Shown: positions 17,401-27,321, counted from the first letter of the stretch. The stretch: 64,000 nucleotides of DNA from Candidatus Muiribacterium halophilum (GCA_023228995.1 JALOAD010000006.1:56397-120396), one strand, 5' to 3'. Notes: generated by a model from the letters alone, not told the origin. Translations and numbers: made by a program.

Positions 17401-17807
17401 TGATTTATATTTTTATTGATCCGGGTAGTAAAAAATTTGGTTGGGCAATATATAAAAATGATGTTCTTTTAGAGCATTGTTTTTATAAAAAAGAAGATTT
17501 TAAAGATTTTATTATTTCTTATATGGAAAAATATAAAGAAATTCAAATAATTATTGGCGATGGTACTTCACATAAATATTATTGCAATATTATAAAAACT
17601 GATTTTTCTGATATAAAGATAGATTTGATAAACGAAAAATATTCAACAGAACAAGCAAGAAAACTTTATTTCAAACATAATCCTCCAAAAGGATGGAAAA
17701 AATTTATTCCAAAATCTTGTCTTGTTCCTAATGAAGAATATGATGATTATACAGCAATGATTTTAGCAGAAAGATATTTCAAAAATCATAATGTTATCCC
17801 AAAGTAA
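17400..17807 (+). CDS. RuvX/YqgF-like RNase H-fold nuclease
   Basis: A 135-residue protein of the Holliday-junction-resolvase-like RNase H superfamily. The first strand 'YIFIDPGSKKFGWAI' carries the usual N-terminal Asp. 'IIIGDGTSHKYY' is the second strand. 'NEKYSTEQARKLYF' matches the family's (D/N)E..(S/T)...A motif. 'YDDYTAMILAERYF' supplies the C-terminal acidic residues. YqgF members resolve junctions or mature 16S rRNA; which applies here is unknown. The most natural start is GTG at 17400, sharing one base with the TAG of the previous gene; I see no better start and only a weak Shine-Dalgarno. It is coupled to the flavoprotein gene. Confidence 0.7.
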   Translation: MIYIFIDPGSKKFGWAIYKNDVLLEHCFYKKEDFKDFIISYMEKYKEIQIIIGDGTSHKYYCNIIKTDFSDIKIDLINEKYSTEQARKLYFKHNPPKGWKKFIPKSCLVPNEEYDDYTAMILAERYFKNHNVIPK

Positions 17808-17887
17808 ATTTTATATAAAAAAACATCATTCCATTATACTTTAAAGTTCTGTTATAGTCTTATAGACATAAGTTTTGTCATTCCCTT

Positions 17888-18189
17888 GAATATGGGAATC
17901 CATAAAAAAGCATTTTTACCACGGATATCACGGATGTACACGGATAAAGCTTGAAAATTAAAAATCTGTCATCCCGGTATGATTTTGTTTTTTGTCATCC
18001 CGGTATGTTTCTGAGCCGGGATCTGCTTTTGTTTTCTTTCATTACAATAACGCAAAAAAATAATCATTCGGTACCATTCGATATTTTACATCCATATAAA
18101 ATATCTTTTTACCTTCGTTCACTTATAATACATCCGTATATTATATGCTTCGCAACGTTCACTCAAGTTACCGAGTAGATTTTTTTTTT
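17888..18189. repeat. 302-nt intergenic repeat, copy B
   Basis: Second copy of the module at 14965, same orientation, with the two TCATCCCGG units at 17967-18026 differing in the spacer between them. It lies just after the RuvX-like gene. The 639-base gap from 17808 to 18446 holds this copy, the single hairpin unit at 18260, a TAACGA-ATTC-TCGTTA mini-hairpin (18240-18255), and no gene. Confidence 0.85.
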
Positions 18190-18259
18190 GCTTTTGTTTA
18201 TAGAAAATCCTTCGTACTTTGTTTTAATTGAAAATTTTCTAACGAATTCTCGTTAAATC

Positions 18260-18293
18260 TGTCATCCCGGTATTATTCTGAGCCGGGATCTGC
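18260..18293. repeat. Single TCATCCCGG hairpin unit
   Basis: ATCCCGG and CCGGGAT arms around a 12-base loop, followed by CTGC, as in the other three copies. Stands outside the 302-nt module, so the hairpin unit moves or persists independently of it. Confidence 0.7.
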
Positions 18294-18405
18294 TCTTGTT
18301 TATTAAATAAAAAGCAATAATTTTTATTTTAATAATTTTTAATAAAATAAATTAAAGTTTTAAATTTTTTCATCCGATATTAATAAGTTGGGAATAAAAC
18401 TAACC

Positions 18406-18427
18406 TTAAGTTCACGGATGAACTTAA
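18406..18427 (+). promoter_or_regulatory. Hairpin just upstream of the DUF5610-like gene
   Basis: Perfect 9-bp arms TTAAGTTCA and TGAACTTAA with loop CGGA, ending 19 bases before the start codon and just before the GGAGG ribosome site (18436-18440). It shares the AGTTCA/TGAACT core with the terminator that follows the gene. Could be an operator or an mRNA structure affecting translation. Confidence 0.55.
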
Positions 18428-18446
18428 TAAGACATGGAGGTGTCAA

Positions 18447-19235
18447 ATGGACTTAAATTTAAAATCAATGTCAGAAAATCCATATTTAAAGAATTTAGAT
18501 ATTGAAAAAATATTGGGTAAAGACGCATCACAATTAATGGGTAAAGATGCTTCAAAAACAATGGACAAAGTTGAACAAAGCATGAACGATTTAAAAAAGA
18601 AACTATTTGGCAGTGATGAATTATCATTATCACCAGAAGCAATGAAATCAATGTCAAGATATCAATCAATAAGTATTCTTCAAGAAGAAACCTTTGCACA
18701 ATTCAAAGATGACAAAGGTAATGAATTTACTTATGCAAAATCAGTATTTAAATTAAGCTATACAGATATATTAAGCAGTTCAAAAAAAATTGAAGAAAGT
18801 GAAAAAAGCATTGATGAACAAGATGAAGCATTAGGAGAATGGAGTTCAGATGCTGTATCAGAAAGATTAGTAGATTTCGCTAAAAATATATTTAAATTAT
18901 TTCAAACTGATAAATATCAGGGAGATGAAAGTCTAAAAAATCCTGAAGGTTTTATGAAATGGGCTAAAAAAAATATAATATCAGGTTTTGATCAGGCAAC
19001 AGGTGTGTTATCACCAATGATTAAACAAGATGATTTCTTATCAAAACTAATTGGCAAAACCTATGACAAAACAATGAAAGGATTAGAAGATGCATTTCAG
19101 AAAAAATCAGATGATAAAGAAGTAAATGAAAGCGTTGAATATTATGAGTCTTTCGAATTAGAACTTGAAATAACTTATGTAGGAGTTAAATTCTCTTCAC
19201 AGGGTCAAGCAAGCGAAGAATCGGAAGAAGATTAA
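18447..19235 (+). CDS. DUF5610-like cytoplasmic protein
   Basis: A 262-residue acidic, helical protein without signal peptide or membrane segment. Residues about 130-220 resemble the DUF5610 pattern as I remember it: 'WSSDAVSERLVDFAKNIFKLF', 'FMKWAKKNIISGFDQATGVLSPM', 'IGKTYDKTMKGLEDAF'. The N-terminal 60 residues contain a small internal repeat (LGKDASQLMGKDASKTM). The tail is Glu/Ser-rich. The function of the family is unknown to me. TGGAGG precedes ATG. It is monocistronic, with an intrinsic terminator right after it and a matching hairpin before it. Codon choice favours A-ending codons more than the T-rich neighbours do, which may mean high expression or a different history. Confidence 0.7.
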   Translation: MDLNLKSMSENPYLKNLDIEKILGKDASQLMGKDASKTMDKVEQSMNDLKKKLFGSDELSLSPEAMKSMSRYQSISILQEETFAQFKDDKGNEFTYAKSVFKLSYTDILSSSKKIEESEKSIDEQDEALGEWSSDAVSERLVDFAKNIFKLFQTDKYQGDESLKNPEGFMKWAKKNIISGFDQATGVLSPMIKQDDFLSKLIGKTYDKTMKGLEDAFQKKSDDKEVNESVEYYESFELELEITYVGVKFSSQGQASEESEED

Positions 19236-19265
19236 TATTAGAAAACCCCCCTCGGGAAAAATTTT

Positions 19266-19296
19266 AAAACAGTTCAGAAATGAACTGTTTTTTTTT
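19266..19296 (+). terminator. Intrinsic terminator
   Basis: Stem AAAACAGTTCA / TGAACTGTTTT with loop GAAA, followed by a T run. Ends the DUF5610-like transcript. Confidence 0.9.
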
Positions 19297-19301
19297 ACAT
19301 C

Positions 19302-19330
19302 TTGAATATTATTATCAGAGTTGGTATAAT
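19302..19330 (+). promoter_or_regulatory. Promoter for the CxxCxGxG protein gene
   Basis: TTGAAT (19302-19307), 17 bases, TATAAT (19325-19330), starting a few bases after the terminator of the preceding gene. A second TATAAT at 19336 lacks a matching -35. Confidence 0.55.
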
Positions 19331-19368
19331 TAACATATAATTATATACAGAAATAGGGGGTTAAGATT

Positions 19369-19872
19369 ATGAAAAAAGCATTTATTATTATTGTGATTTT
19401 ATTATCTGAATATTATTTTTTGTTTTCTTATGAAAATAATTTTGAATTAAATAAAGAAAAATTAACCCAAAAACAGATAAAAATTATAAGTATAAGGAAT
19501 CACAATACACAAGTTTATTACGAACTTTTAAAAGATATGGTAAATTTAACAACTAATATTGTTTCGGGTAATTATAGCTTAAAAGAAAAAAAAGAGTTTA
19601 AAAAAATATTTGATTCAAAGAAAAAGTTGTTTTTTTTTGTTTCAAAGCAAATTAGACCATCAAATAACAATAATGATATAAAACAGGACTCAAATTTGAA
19701 GTGTGCTACATGTAATGGGAAAGGATGTGAAATCTGTGGTTGGGATGGTTGGGGTTATACTTCGGCGGATAACCCTAAAAAATGTGGCAGATGTGATGGA
19801 ACTGGAAGTTTTTCTGGCAGGATATGTAAAGGATGCAATGGATTGGGTTGGGCAAATTCATCGGCTAATTGA
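19369..19872 (+). CDS. Small secreted protein with DnaJ-type Cys-rich tail
   Basis: A 167-residue exported protein. Signal peptide 'MKKAFIIIVILLSEYYFLFS', then a helical, Lys-rich region of about 90 residues of unknown fold. The C-terminal 50 residues contain paired cysteine motifs: CATCNGKGCEICG, then CGRCDGTG and CKGCNGLGW. These resemble the CxxCxGxG zinc-binding repeats of DnaJ, but in an extracytoplasmic protein without J domain. GGGGG six bases before the ATG acts as ribosome site. It may bind zinc or an unfolded partner; function unknown. It is followed by repeat DNA. Confidence 0.75.
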   Translation: MKKAFIIIVILLSEYYFLFSYENNFELNKEKLTQKQIKIISIRNHNTQVYYELLKDMVNLTTNIVSGNYSLKEKKEFKKIFDSKKKLFFFVSKQIRPSNNNNDIKQDSNLKCATCNGKGCEICGWDGWGYTSADNPKKCGRCDGTGSFSGRICKGCNGLGWANSSAN

Positions 19873-20111
19873 ATTGAATCCTCTGATTAAATAAACAAAA
19901 ATCAATATAATGTCACGCTAAAGAAATTTTCATATAAAAAAATGTCAATTTTCTTTTTAGTAAAAAGCTTCAAAAATAGATTTATATTTCCTAATTCTGT
20001 CAAAGAAATATTAATTAATCGGACCACATGAAATTTTAAATCCTATAATTTTTTTCATTACACTAATGCGAAAATATAATCATTCCATATTTATTTTAAG
20101 TTTTTCAACAG
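19872..20111. repeat. Mosaic of intergenic repeat fragments
   Basis: Holds the AATTGAATCCTCTGATT module (19872-19985; see 15569), then a decayed piece of the 302-nt module (TCATTACACTAATGCG at 20056), then TTTTTCAACAG (20101-20111), which matches the end of the MITE at 12351. No gene in the gap 19873-20256. Confidence 0.55.
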
Positions 20112-20153
20112 CCTATTACATTCTTACCCCAAAAAAAGGCGAAAAGATAAATC

Positions 20154-20182
20154 TTGACTTTTCGGTTTATTTTCGGTAAATT
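20154..20182 (+). promoter_or_regulatory. Possible uvrA promoter
   Basis: TTGACT (20154-20159), 17 bases, TAAATT (20177-20182). The -10 box is poor. I see no LexA-type palindrome. Confidence 0.3.
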
Positions 20183-20256
20183 AATGAAAAGAATATAGAG
20201 ATAAAAATAGTAAAAGCGTTATAAAGAACCGATTAATTATAATTTATGGAGTATTT

Positions 20257-23055
20257 ATGCTTTCTGTTAAGGGTGCTAGAGAACATAATTTAAAAAATAT
20301 TAATGTTGATATTCCTAGAAATCAATTAACTGTTATTACTGGGCTTTCTGGTTCTGGTAAGTCTTCTCTTGCTTTTGATACTATTTATGGGGAGGGTCAG
20401 AGAAGATATGTTGAGAGTCTTAGCAATTATGCAAGACAGTTTTTGGGTATTATGAAAAAACCTGATGTTGATCAAATTGAAGGTCTTTCTCCGGCTATTG
20501 TTATTGAACAGAGGGGTTATTCTCATAATCCTCGTTCTACCGTTGGCACTATTACTGAGATTTATGATTATTTTAGATTATTTTTTGCTAGAATTGGCAA
20601 AGTGTTTTGTCCTGATTGTGATATTGTTATTGAGAGTCAGCATAAACAGGATATTTTGCGTCAAATTAAAAATATGCCTGATGATAAAAAACTTATTGTT
20701 ATGGCTCCTCTTGTTCGTGGTAAAAAGGGTGGACATAAAAAGCTTTTTGAAAATGCGGTTAAGGAAGGTGTTCTTAGGGTTAAGGTTAATGGTGAAATAT
20801 ATAGAATTGATGATGTTCCTGAGCTTGATAAAAATAAAAAACATTCTATTTATGCTGTTGTTGATAGGGTTAAAAATTTAAAAGATAATGCTGAAAGATT
20901 ATCTGATTCTGTTGAACTTGCTCTTAAAATGGGTGATGGTCTAATTATTATTGAAGATCATGATTCTGGTGTTGAAACTCTTTTTTCTGAACATTTTTCT
21001 TGTTCTGAATGTGGTTATTCTATTGGTGAGCTTAGTCCTAGGTTTTTTTCTTTTAATTCTCCTTATGGTGCTTGTCCTGATTGTGAGGGTATTGGTTTTA
21101 GAAAAGTGCTTGAACTTTCTCTTATGATTGATAAAGATATTTCTATTGGTAAAAATCCATTTCTTCCTTTTAAAAGTAAATCGTCTCAAGGTTACTATAA
21201 TGGTCTTCTTAATTCTGTTATTAAAGCTTATAAAGTTGATCCTGAAAAAAAATTTTTTGAACTTTCTTCTTATGAACAAAATATTTTCCTTAATGGTACT
21301 GATAAAAAAATTGAAATTGAGATTAATTCTTCTAAATTTAAAAAAGATGTATGGAAGCGATTTGGTATTGTTGAGGGTTTTGCTAAAAGGCTTGAAAGAT
21401 TATACAATGATACTGATTCGGATGAATCTCGTAAAAAACTTGAAAAATTTATGACTTTGCAAAAATGTAATTCTTGTAATGGTGCTAGACTTAATAAAAG
21501 TGCTTTGTCTGTTAGAGTTAATGGTCTGAATATATCTGAAATTGCTTCTAAATCGATTATTGATGCTAAAAATTTTATTGATAATATAAAATTATCTGAA
21601 AATGAAACTATAATATCTAGTCAGATTTTTAGAGAAATTAAATCTAGGTTGTTTTTTTTAAATAATGTTGGTCTTGGTTATTTAACTCTTGATAGACTTG
21701 CTTATACTCTTTCAGGTGGTGAATATCAGAGAATTCGTCTTGCTACACAGCTTGGTACTGGTCTTGTGGGTGTTCTTTATGTTCTTGATGAGCCCTCTAT
21801 AGGACTTCATCAAAAAGATAATCAAAAGCTTCTTTCTACTCTTTTTGGCTTAAGAGATATGGGTAATACTGTGCTTGTTGTGGAACATGATGAGGATACT
21901 ATTAGAAAAGCTGATTATGTTGTTGATATGGGGCCTGGAGCAGGCAAGCATGGTGGTGAAGTTGTTTTTTCTGGGAATGTAAAAAATCTTCTTAAATGTA
22001 AAACTTCTATTACTGCTAAATATCTTAATGGTATAAAAACAGTTGATATTGATAAGGGTGAAAGAAGTAAAGAAAAGGAATTTATTGAATTAAAGGGAGC
22101 TTCAGGGAATAATCTAAAAAATATTAATATAAAAATACCGACTGGAAAATTTACTGTTGTTACAGGCGTTTCAGGTTCGGGCAAATCTACTCTTATAAAT
22201 GACACTCTTTATCCAATACTTATGAAAAAATTTCATGGTAGTTTTGTATTTCCTTTAGAATATAAAGAAATGAAATTACCTTTGGGTATAAAAAAGGTAA
22301 TTATGATAGACCAAATGCCTATTGGAAGGACTCCAAGATCTAATCCAGCAACTTATACAGGTCTTTTTACTGAAATAAGAGATATTATGACAAAAACTAA
22401 AGAAGCTAAAAAAAGAGGTTATAAGGCAGGAAGGTTTTCTTTTAATGTTAAAGGTGGTAGATGCGAGGTTTGTGAAGGTCAAGGTATTAAAAAAATTGAA
22501 ATGCAGTTTTTGCCTGATGTTTATGTTGAATGCGAGGAATGTAAAGGTGCTAGATATAATGAAGAAACTTTGCAAATAAAATATAAAGGTAAAAACATTG
22601 CTGATATTCTTAACATGACAATTGAGGAAGCTCTTGAATTTTTTGAATTTCATACAGGGATTTCTAGAAAACTTGCAACATTGAATGATGTTGGTCTTTC
22701 ATATATGCATCTTGGTCAGCCTGCAACTACTCTTTCTGGCGGAGAAGCTCAAAGGGTAAAACTTGCAACTGAACTTTCAAGAGTATCAAGTGGTGATACA
22801 ATTTATATGCTTGATGAACCAACAACTGGTCTTCATTTTGATGATGTAAATAAACTTCTTTCTGTTTTAGACAGGCTTGTAGCTAGAAAAAATACTGTTA
22901 TTGTTATTGAACATAATATTGATGTTATTAAGTTTGCAGATTATATTATTGATTTGGGGCTTGACGGTGGTGAAGGTGGTGGAAATCTTCTTTATCAGGG
23001 AAGTTTAAAAGGAATAAAAAAAGTTAAAAATTCATATACCTCAGAGTTTTTATAG
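20257..23055 (+). CDS. uvrA: Excinuclease ABC subunit A
   Basis: DNA damage-recognition ATPase of nucleotide excision repair, working with UvrB. 932 residues, the usual size. It has two ABC modules. The first Walker A is GLSGSGKSS (residues 28-36), with signature LSGGEYQR and Walker B VLDEPSIGLH. The second Walker A is GVSGSGKST (near 643), with signature LSGGEAQR and 'MLDEPTTGLHFDD'. Zinc fingers of the CxxC type: 'CSECGYSIGELSPRFFSFN' with 'CPDCEGIGF', 'CNSCNGARL' in the first half, and 'CEVCEGQGIKKIEMQFLPD' with 'CEECKGARYN' in the second. The N-terminus 'VKGAREHNLKNINVDIPRN' is characteristic. TGGAG five bases before the ATG. UvrB and UvrC are not in the window. Nothing missing. Confidence 0.98.
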   Translation: MLSVKGAREHNLKNINVDIPRNQLTVITGLSGSGKSSLAFDTIYGEGQRRYVESLSNYARQFLGIMKKPDVDQIEGLSPAIVIEQRGYSHNPRSTVGTITEIYDYFRLFFARIGKVFCPDCDIVIESQHKQDILRQIKNMPDDKKLIVMAPLVRGKKGGHKKLFENAVKEGVLRVKVNGEIYRIDDVPELDKNKKHSIYAVVDRVKNLKDNAERLSDSVELALKMGDGLIIIEDHDSGVETLFSEHFSCSECGYSIGELSPRFFSFNSPYGACPDCEGIGFRKVLELSLMIDKDISIGKNPFLPFKSKSSQGYYNGLLNSVIKAYKVDPEKKFFELSSYEQNIFLNGTDKKIEIEINSSKFKKDVWKRFGIVEGFAKRLERLYNDTDSDESRKKLEKFMTLQKCNSCNGARLNKSALSVRVNGLNISEIASKSIIDAKNFIDNIKLSENETIISSQIFREIKSRLFFLNNVGLGYLTLDRLAYTLSGGEYQRIRLATQLGTGLVGVLYVLDEPSIGLHQKDNQKLLSTLFGLRDMGNTVLVVEHDEDTIRKADYVVDMGPGAGKHGGEVVFSGNVKNLLKCKTSITAKYLNGIKTVDIDKGERSKEKEFIELKGASGNNLKNINIKIPTGKFTVVTGVSGSGKSTLINDTLYPILMKKFHGSFVFPLEYKEMKLPLGIKKVIMIDQMPIGRTPRSNPATYTGLFTEIRDIMTKTKEAKKRGYKAGRFSFNVKGGRCEVCEGQGIKKIEMQFLPDVYVECEECKGARYNEETLQIKYKGKNIADILNMTIEEALEFFEFHTGISRKLATLNDVGLSYMHLGQPATTLSGGEAQRVKLATELSRVSSGDTIYMLDEPTTGLHFDDVNKLLSVLDRLVARKNTVIVIEHNIDVIKFADYIIDLGLDGGEGGGNLLYQGSLKGIKKVKNSYTSEFL

Positions 23056-23060
23056 TATTC

Positions 23061-23089
23061 TTGTATAAATATTGTGTATCGGTTATAAT
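23061..23089 (+). promoter_or_regulatory. Promoter of the chemoreceptor gene
   Basis: TTGTAT (23061-23066), 17 bases, TATAAT (23084-23089), in the short gap after uvrA. Confidence 0.5.
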
Positions 23090-23121
23090 TTAAAGATTAT
23101 TTTAATACAAAGGGGTTATTT

Positions 23122-25128
23122 ATGGATTTTTTTAAAAACAAATTATCTTATAAGATTGGTTTATCAATTTCTTTTCTTGTGTTTATTATGTTGGCATTGG
23201 TTATTTATAGCGAACTTTCTTATAAATATAAAATAATTGAAAATGAAGAGAAAAAAGATAAAATAGCTTTGATTAATTCTTTTGAATCTAAAATAAATGA
23301 TGTTGTGAATTTAGCTTATGTTGCTGGAATTCCTTTGCAGAATGATATAAATATTAATAAATTGATGGCTAAAAATGATCGTGATGGTCTTTATAATTAT
23401 CTAAAAACTCCTTATGAGAAATTAAAAGAAAATGGTATTTTACAATTGCATTTTCATACAAAAGATAATTTTAGTTTTTTACGAATGCATAAAGTTTCAA
23501 AATTTGGTGATGATCTTTCATCTTTTAGAAAAACAGTTGTTGATACTAATTATTCAAAACAAACTGTTATGGGTATAGAATTAGGTGCTTTTGGATTAGG
23601 TTTTAGAGTTGTTTTTCCTATGATATATAATAATGAGCATATAGGTTCTTTTGAATTAGGTTCTGAATTTACTGAGGGTTTTCTAAAGTCTTTTTTTGAT
23701 TTATATAAAGGATATTATGAATTTACTCTTGTTGATAAAAAAGGAGTATCACAACTTAAAGATAATATTATTACAAAATATGGTGATCTATATGATGTAA
23801 ACATTGATAATATTTATATGGATAAAGCTGTAAATGGTCAAACTCAGATGTTTAAGGATAAATCTGAAAAGTTCAATATAATTTTGTATCCAGTGAAAGA
23901 TATTGATAATAATATTGTTGGTATTATTAAAGCTGTTTTGAGTAGAGAAGAAGCTTTAAATACAATAATTCAAGCAAGAAATAATTCTATTATTATTGCT
24001 CTAATTCTTTTTATTGCTATAACGTTTATTATGAATTTACTTCTTAAAAATATTGTTATATCTAAAATTGAAAAAACAAGTAAATTTACTGAAAATGTTA
24101 TATCTACAAATGATCTTTCAAAATCTCTTGATATTGATTCTACTGATGAAACTGGAATTTTAGCTAATTCTTTCAATACAATACTAGATTATATGAAAAA
24201 TATTGTTTGTACAAATATTAATACATCAAAAGAACTTGTTAAGAGTGTAGAAAGTCTTAATAAATCATCTGTTGATATGAATAATGTTTCTGAATTTCAA
24301 AGAAAATTAATTCTTGAATCTAAAGAAAATTTTGAAGTTATTCAAAATGAAACAGTTGTTATTCTTGATTCTGTAACTCAGCAAAATCACACTATATCGA
24401 GTGTAACTTCAGCTGTAGAAGAACTTTCTGCATCTATTGAAGAAATAAAAAGTAATACAAAAAATGCTGAAACTCTCTCAAAAACTGCTTCACAAGAAGC
24501 TGATAAAGGCGGAGAATATTTAGATGAAACAATGAAATCTATCAGAGAAATGGCAGATAATAGTTCTCAGGTTATGAATATTATTGAACTTATTTCAAAT
24601 ATTTCAGAACAGACAAATCTTTTAGCTTTAAATGCTGCTATTGAAGCTGCTAGAGCTGGAGAGCATGGCAAAGGTTTTGCTGTGGTTGCAGATGAAGTTA
24701 GAAAGCTTTCTGATAAATCAGCAGAAGCTGCAAGTGAGATTAACAGTCTTATAAGTGCTAGTGTTGAAAGTACTAATAAAGCTGATGGTATTGCTGTAAA
24801 GACTAATGAAGTTTTTCAGAGACTTTCAGTAAATTCAAAAAATCTTTCAGAACTTATAACAGTTATTACTGAATCAACTAATCAGCAATCACTTGCCAAT
24901 ACTGAAATTGTCCATATTATGGAAGATATTATGAATAGTTCTTCAAATATACACAATGCAGTTGAAGTGTTTAGTGGAAAAGTTAATAATTTAAGAGAAA
25001 ATATTGAAAACATAAATATAGAGTCAGAAAAAAACACTGAAGTTTCTCATATTATCGAGGAAATTTCTATGACTTTAACTAAAGAAACTGAAAAACTTTT
25101 AGAAATTTCAAGTAAATATAAATTATAA
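23122..25128 (+). CDS. Methyl-accepting chemotaxis protein with dCache sensor
   Basis: Membrane chemoreceptor of 668 residues. An N-terminal membrane helix (about 9-30) is followed by a periplasmic sensor of the dCache_3 kind; '[28 protein letters not shown]' lies near 110 and '[23 protein letters not shown]' near 155. A second membrane helix is at about 292-312, then a HAMP region. The cytoplasmic signalling domain has the hairpin tip '[19 protein letters not shown]' near 495-513 and '[19 protein letters not shown]'. There is no C-terminal CheR pentapeptide. It signals to CheA/CheW, which are not in the window. Ligand unknown. GGGG precedes the ATG. The next gene follows after 12 bases, so the two may be cotranscribed. 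Confidence 0.93.
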   Translation: MDFFKNKLSYKIGLSISFLVFIMLALVIYSELSYKYKIIENEEKKDKIALINSFESKINDVVNLAYVAGIPLQNDININKLMAKNDRDGLYNYLKTPYEKLKENGILQLHFHTKDNFSFLRMHKVSKFGDDLSSFRKTVVDTNYSKQTVMGIELGAFGLGFRVVFPMIYNNEHIGSFELGSEFTEGFLKSFFDLYKGYYEFTLVDKKGVSQLKDNIITKYGDLYDVNIDNIYMDKAVNGQTQMFKDKSEKFNIILYPVKDIDNNIVGIIKAVLSREEALNTIIQARNNSIIIALILFIAITFIMNLLLKNIVISKIEKTSKFTENVISTNDLSKSLDIDSTDETGILANSFNTILDYMKNIVCTNINTSKELVKSVESLNKSSVDMNNVSEFQRKLILESKENFEVIQNETVVILDSVTQQNHTISSVTSAVEELSASIEEIKSNTKNAETLSKTASQEADKGGEYLDETMKSIREMADNSSQVMNIIELISNISEQTNLLALNAAIEAARAGEHGKGFAVVADEVRKLSDKSAEAASEINSLISASVESTNKADGIAVKTNEVFQRLSVNSKNLSELITVITESTNQQSLANTEIVHIMEDIMNSSSNIHNAVEVFSGKVNNLRENIENINIESEKNTEVSHIIEEISMTLTKETEKLLEISSKYKL

Positions 25129-25140
25129 AAAAGAGGTTAT

Positions 25141-27321
25141 ATGTTTCTTCTTCCGGTTGGTTCTATTGAGAGTTTAAGTTCAGCTATAAATAGTAAGGCT
25201 GATGGTGTTTATTTTGGTGTTGAAAGTTTTAATGCAAGGAAAGGTGCTTTAAATTTTTCATTAAATGAATTGAATTATATTGTTGAAATTTTACATCAAA
25301 ATAATATAAAAGCATTTATTACTGTTAATATTTTATTTGATGAAAAAGAATTGGAAAAACTCTATGAATTTCTTTTATTATTAGTTGAATCAGCTGTAGA
25401 TGGAATTATTATACAAGATTTTGCTGTTTATGAGATTTTAAAAAAGTATTTAAAAACTGATATTCCATTGATTGCTTCAACTCAGATGAATACAAATAAT
25501 TTATTTGCAGTTAAATATTTGGAACAAAATAATTTTGATAAAACTATTTTAGCAAGAGAACTTTCAAAAGAAGAAATAGAAAACATAAGTGATAATTCAA
25601 ATATTAAAATTGAAATATTTGTTCATGGTGCTTTATGCTATGCTTATTCAGGTCTTTGTTATATGTCGCAGTTTATTGGTAAAAGAAGTGGTAATAGAGG
25701 TGAATGTGCTCAACCATGCAGGCTTGAATATAATTATAAAGATAAAAATGGTTATTTCCTATCTACAAAAGATCTTAACTTAAAATCGGTTCTTCCTGAT
25801 AAAGTACATACATATAAAATTGAAGGTAGATTAAAAGATAAAGATTATGTTGGTATATGTTCTGAGGTTTATAAGGGTTTTAAAGAGGATTTTCTTCTGG
25901 ATCTTATATTTCATAGAGAGTATACAAAAGGTAATTTTGACATTAAAGGAAATTCTGATGTTACTGATAGTTTTAAAGCTGAAAAGTATGGCTTGTTTTT
26001 AGGTAAAATGGAAAGAAAGGGAAAGTTTTACACTCTTATTCCTGAAGTTGATATAAAAGTTGGAGATAAATTATATTTTCCGGATCTTAGAAAAGGAGTT
26101 ATTTTAAAAGGTTTATGGGATGGGAAAAATAATTTTTTAAATAAAAGTGAAAAAGGTAAGAGAGTATATATTAAAGCTGATATTAACGGAAATGTTGTCG
26201 ATGCTTATGTTAATAATAGTCATTTAACTGATATTAGTATTGAAAAATTGAAATTAAAAAAGCAGAGTCTTTTGAAGGTAAATGGGAATATTGTTTTAAA
26301 AGATAATAATATTTTCTTTGAATATTTTTGGAATTTTGATGAAACTGGAATTAAATTAAAAAATCCATTAAAAAAGATAATTGAATATAATACTTCTTTT
26401 GAACAAGCAAAAAATATAGGTTTAAATCATGATTATTTAAAAAAGATTTTTGAAAAAGATGGTGATTCTTTAATATCTCTAAATATTGAAAACTCTACTA
26501 ATGAGGAAAATATTTTTTTAAAAGTTAGTGTGCTAAATGTAATTAGAAATTTTTTTATTGAAGAAATTAAAAAAAATATTTCTTTTTCAAATGCAAAAAA
26601 AGGTTTTGTTATAAAGAAAAATCCTGAGTTATCAATAAAACTTGATAATATATCTCAATTTGAAATTATTAAAAAATCAGATAAAAATAAAAAATTTAAT
26701 AGAATTTATATTCCAGCAGAAGAAATAAGTGAATTTTATAACAATGTTATTCCTTATTTACCACCAGTACTTGATTCTTTTTTTTATAATTTTGAAGAAA
26801 TTGTCCATAAAATAAGTGAACTTGGATATTCTGAAATGCTTGTAGGAGATCATGGTGGAATTTATTTATGTGAAAAATTTAATTTGAAATATTCATTAGA
26901 TTTATTTTTAAATATAAGAAATTCACTTGCAATGGATTATTATAAAGGAAGAAATGTTGAGAATATTTGTATATCTTCTGAATTAGATTCAATATTACAA
27001 CAAGAATTAAGTGGATTAAATAATTTTAAAACAGAACTTATGATATATGGAAGGCGAAATTCTATGATTTCTGTTAATTGTATTGATTTTAATGAGGGAA
27101 TATGCAAAGAAAAATCTGATTGTAGAAAAACTTCAACTATTACAAATTCTCGTGGAGATAAATTTATAATAAAGTGCAAAGATTGTCATTTGTATTATTA
27201 TGAAGATAGAATTTATGGAAATATTATGAATATAAAAAAGATAAATGCAGATATTTTAAGAATTGATGCAGTTTGTCTTGATGATTCTGAACTTGAAAAC
27301 TTGTTAGATTTAGTTGAATAA
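25141..27321 (+). CDS. Peptidase U32 family protein (RlhA-like)
   Basis: A 726-residue U32 protein. Start 'MFLLPVGSIESLSSAINSKA' and 'DGVYFGVESFNARKGA' match the family's N-terminal TIM-barrel. The signature region 'IFVHGALCYAYSGLCYMSQ' with 'GKRSGNRGECAQPCR' is at about 161-197, holding the conserved cysteines used by members that bind an iron-sulfur cluster. More Cys (CKDCHLYY) occur near residue 680. E. coli relatives RlhA and TrhP hydroxylate rRNA and tRNA; others are annotated as collagenases. RNA modification is the better guess given the Cys set. A DUF3656-like middle region is present. GAGG precedes the ATG. It is probably cotranscribed with the chemoreceptor and ended by the terminator at 27549. 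Confidence 0.88.
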   Translation: MFLLPVGSIESLSSAINSKADGVYFGVESFNARKGALNFSLNELNYIVEILHQNNIKAFITVNILFDEKELEKLYEFLLLLVESAVDGIIIQDFAVYEILKKYLKTDIPLIASTQMNTNNLFAVKYLEQNNFDKTILARELSKEEIENISDNSNIKIEIFVHGALCYAYSGLCYMSQFIGKRSGNRGECAQPCRLEYNYKDKNGYFLSTKDLNLKSVLPDKVHTYKIEGRLKDKDYVGICSEVYKGFKEDFLLDLIFHREYTKGNFDIKGNSDVTDSFKAEKYGLFLGKMERKGKFYTLIPEVDIKVGDKLYFPDLRKGVILKGLWDGKNNFLNKSEKGKRVYIKADINGNVVDAYVNNSHLTDISIEKLKLKKQSLLKVNGNIVLKDNNIFFEYFWNFDETGIKLKNPLKKIIEYNTSFEQAKNIGLNHDYLKKIFEKDGDSLISLNIENSTNEENIFLKVSVLNVIRNFFIEEIKKNISFSNAKKGFVIKKNPELSIKLDNISQFEIIKKSDKNKKFNRIYIPAEEISEFYNNVIPYLPPVLDSFFYNFEEIVHKISELGYSEMLVGDHGGIYLCEKFNLKYSLDLFLNIRNSLAMDYYKGRNVENICISSELDSILQQELSGLNNFKTELMIYGRRNSMISVNCIDFNEGICKEKSDCRKTSTITNSRGDKFIIKCKDCHLYYYEDRIYGNIMNIKKINADILRIDAVCLDDSELENLLDLVE

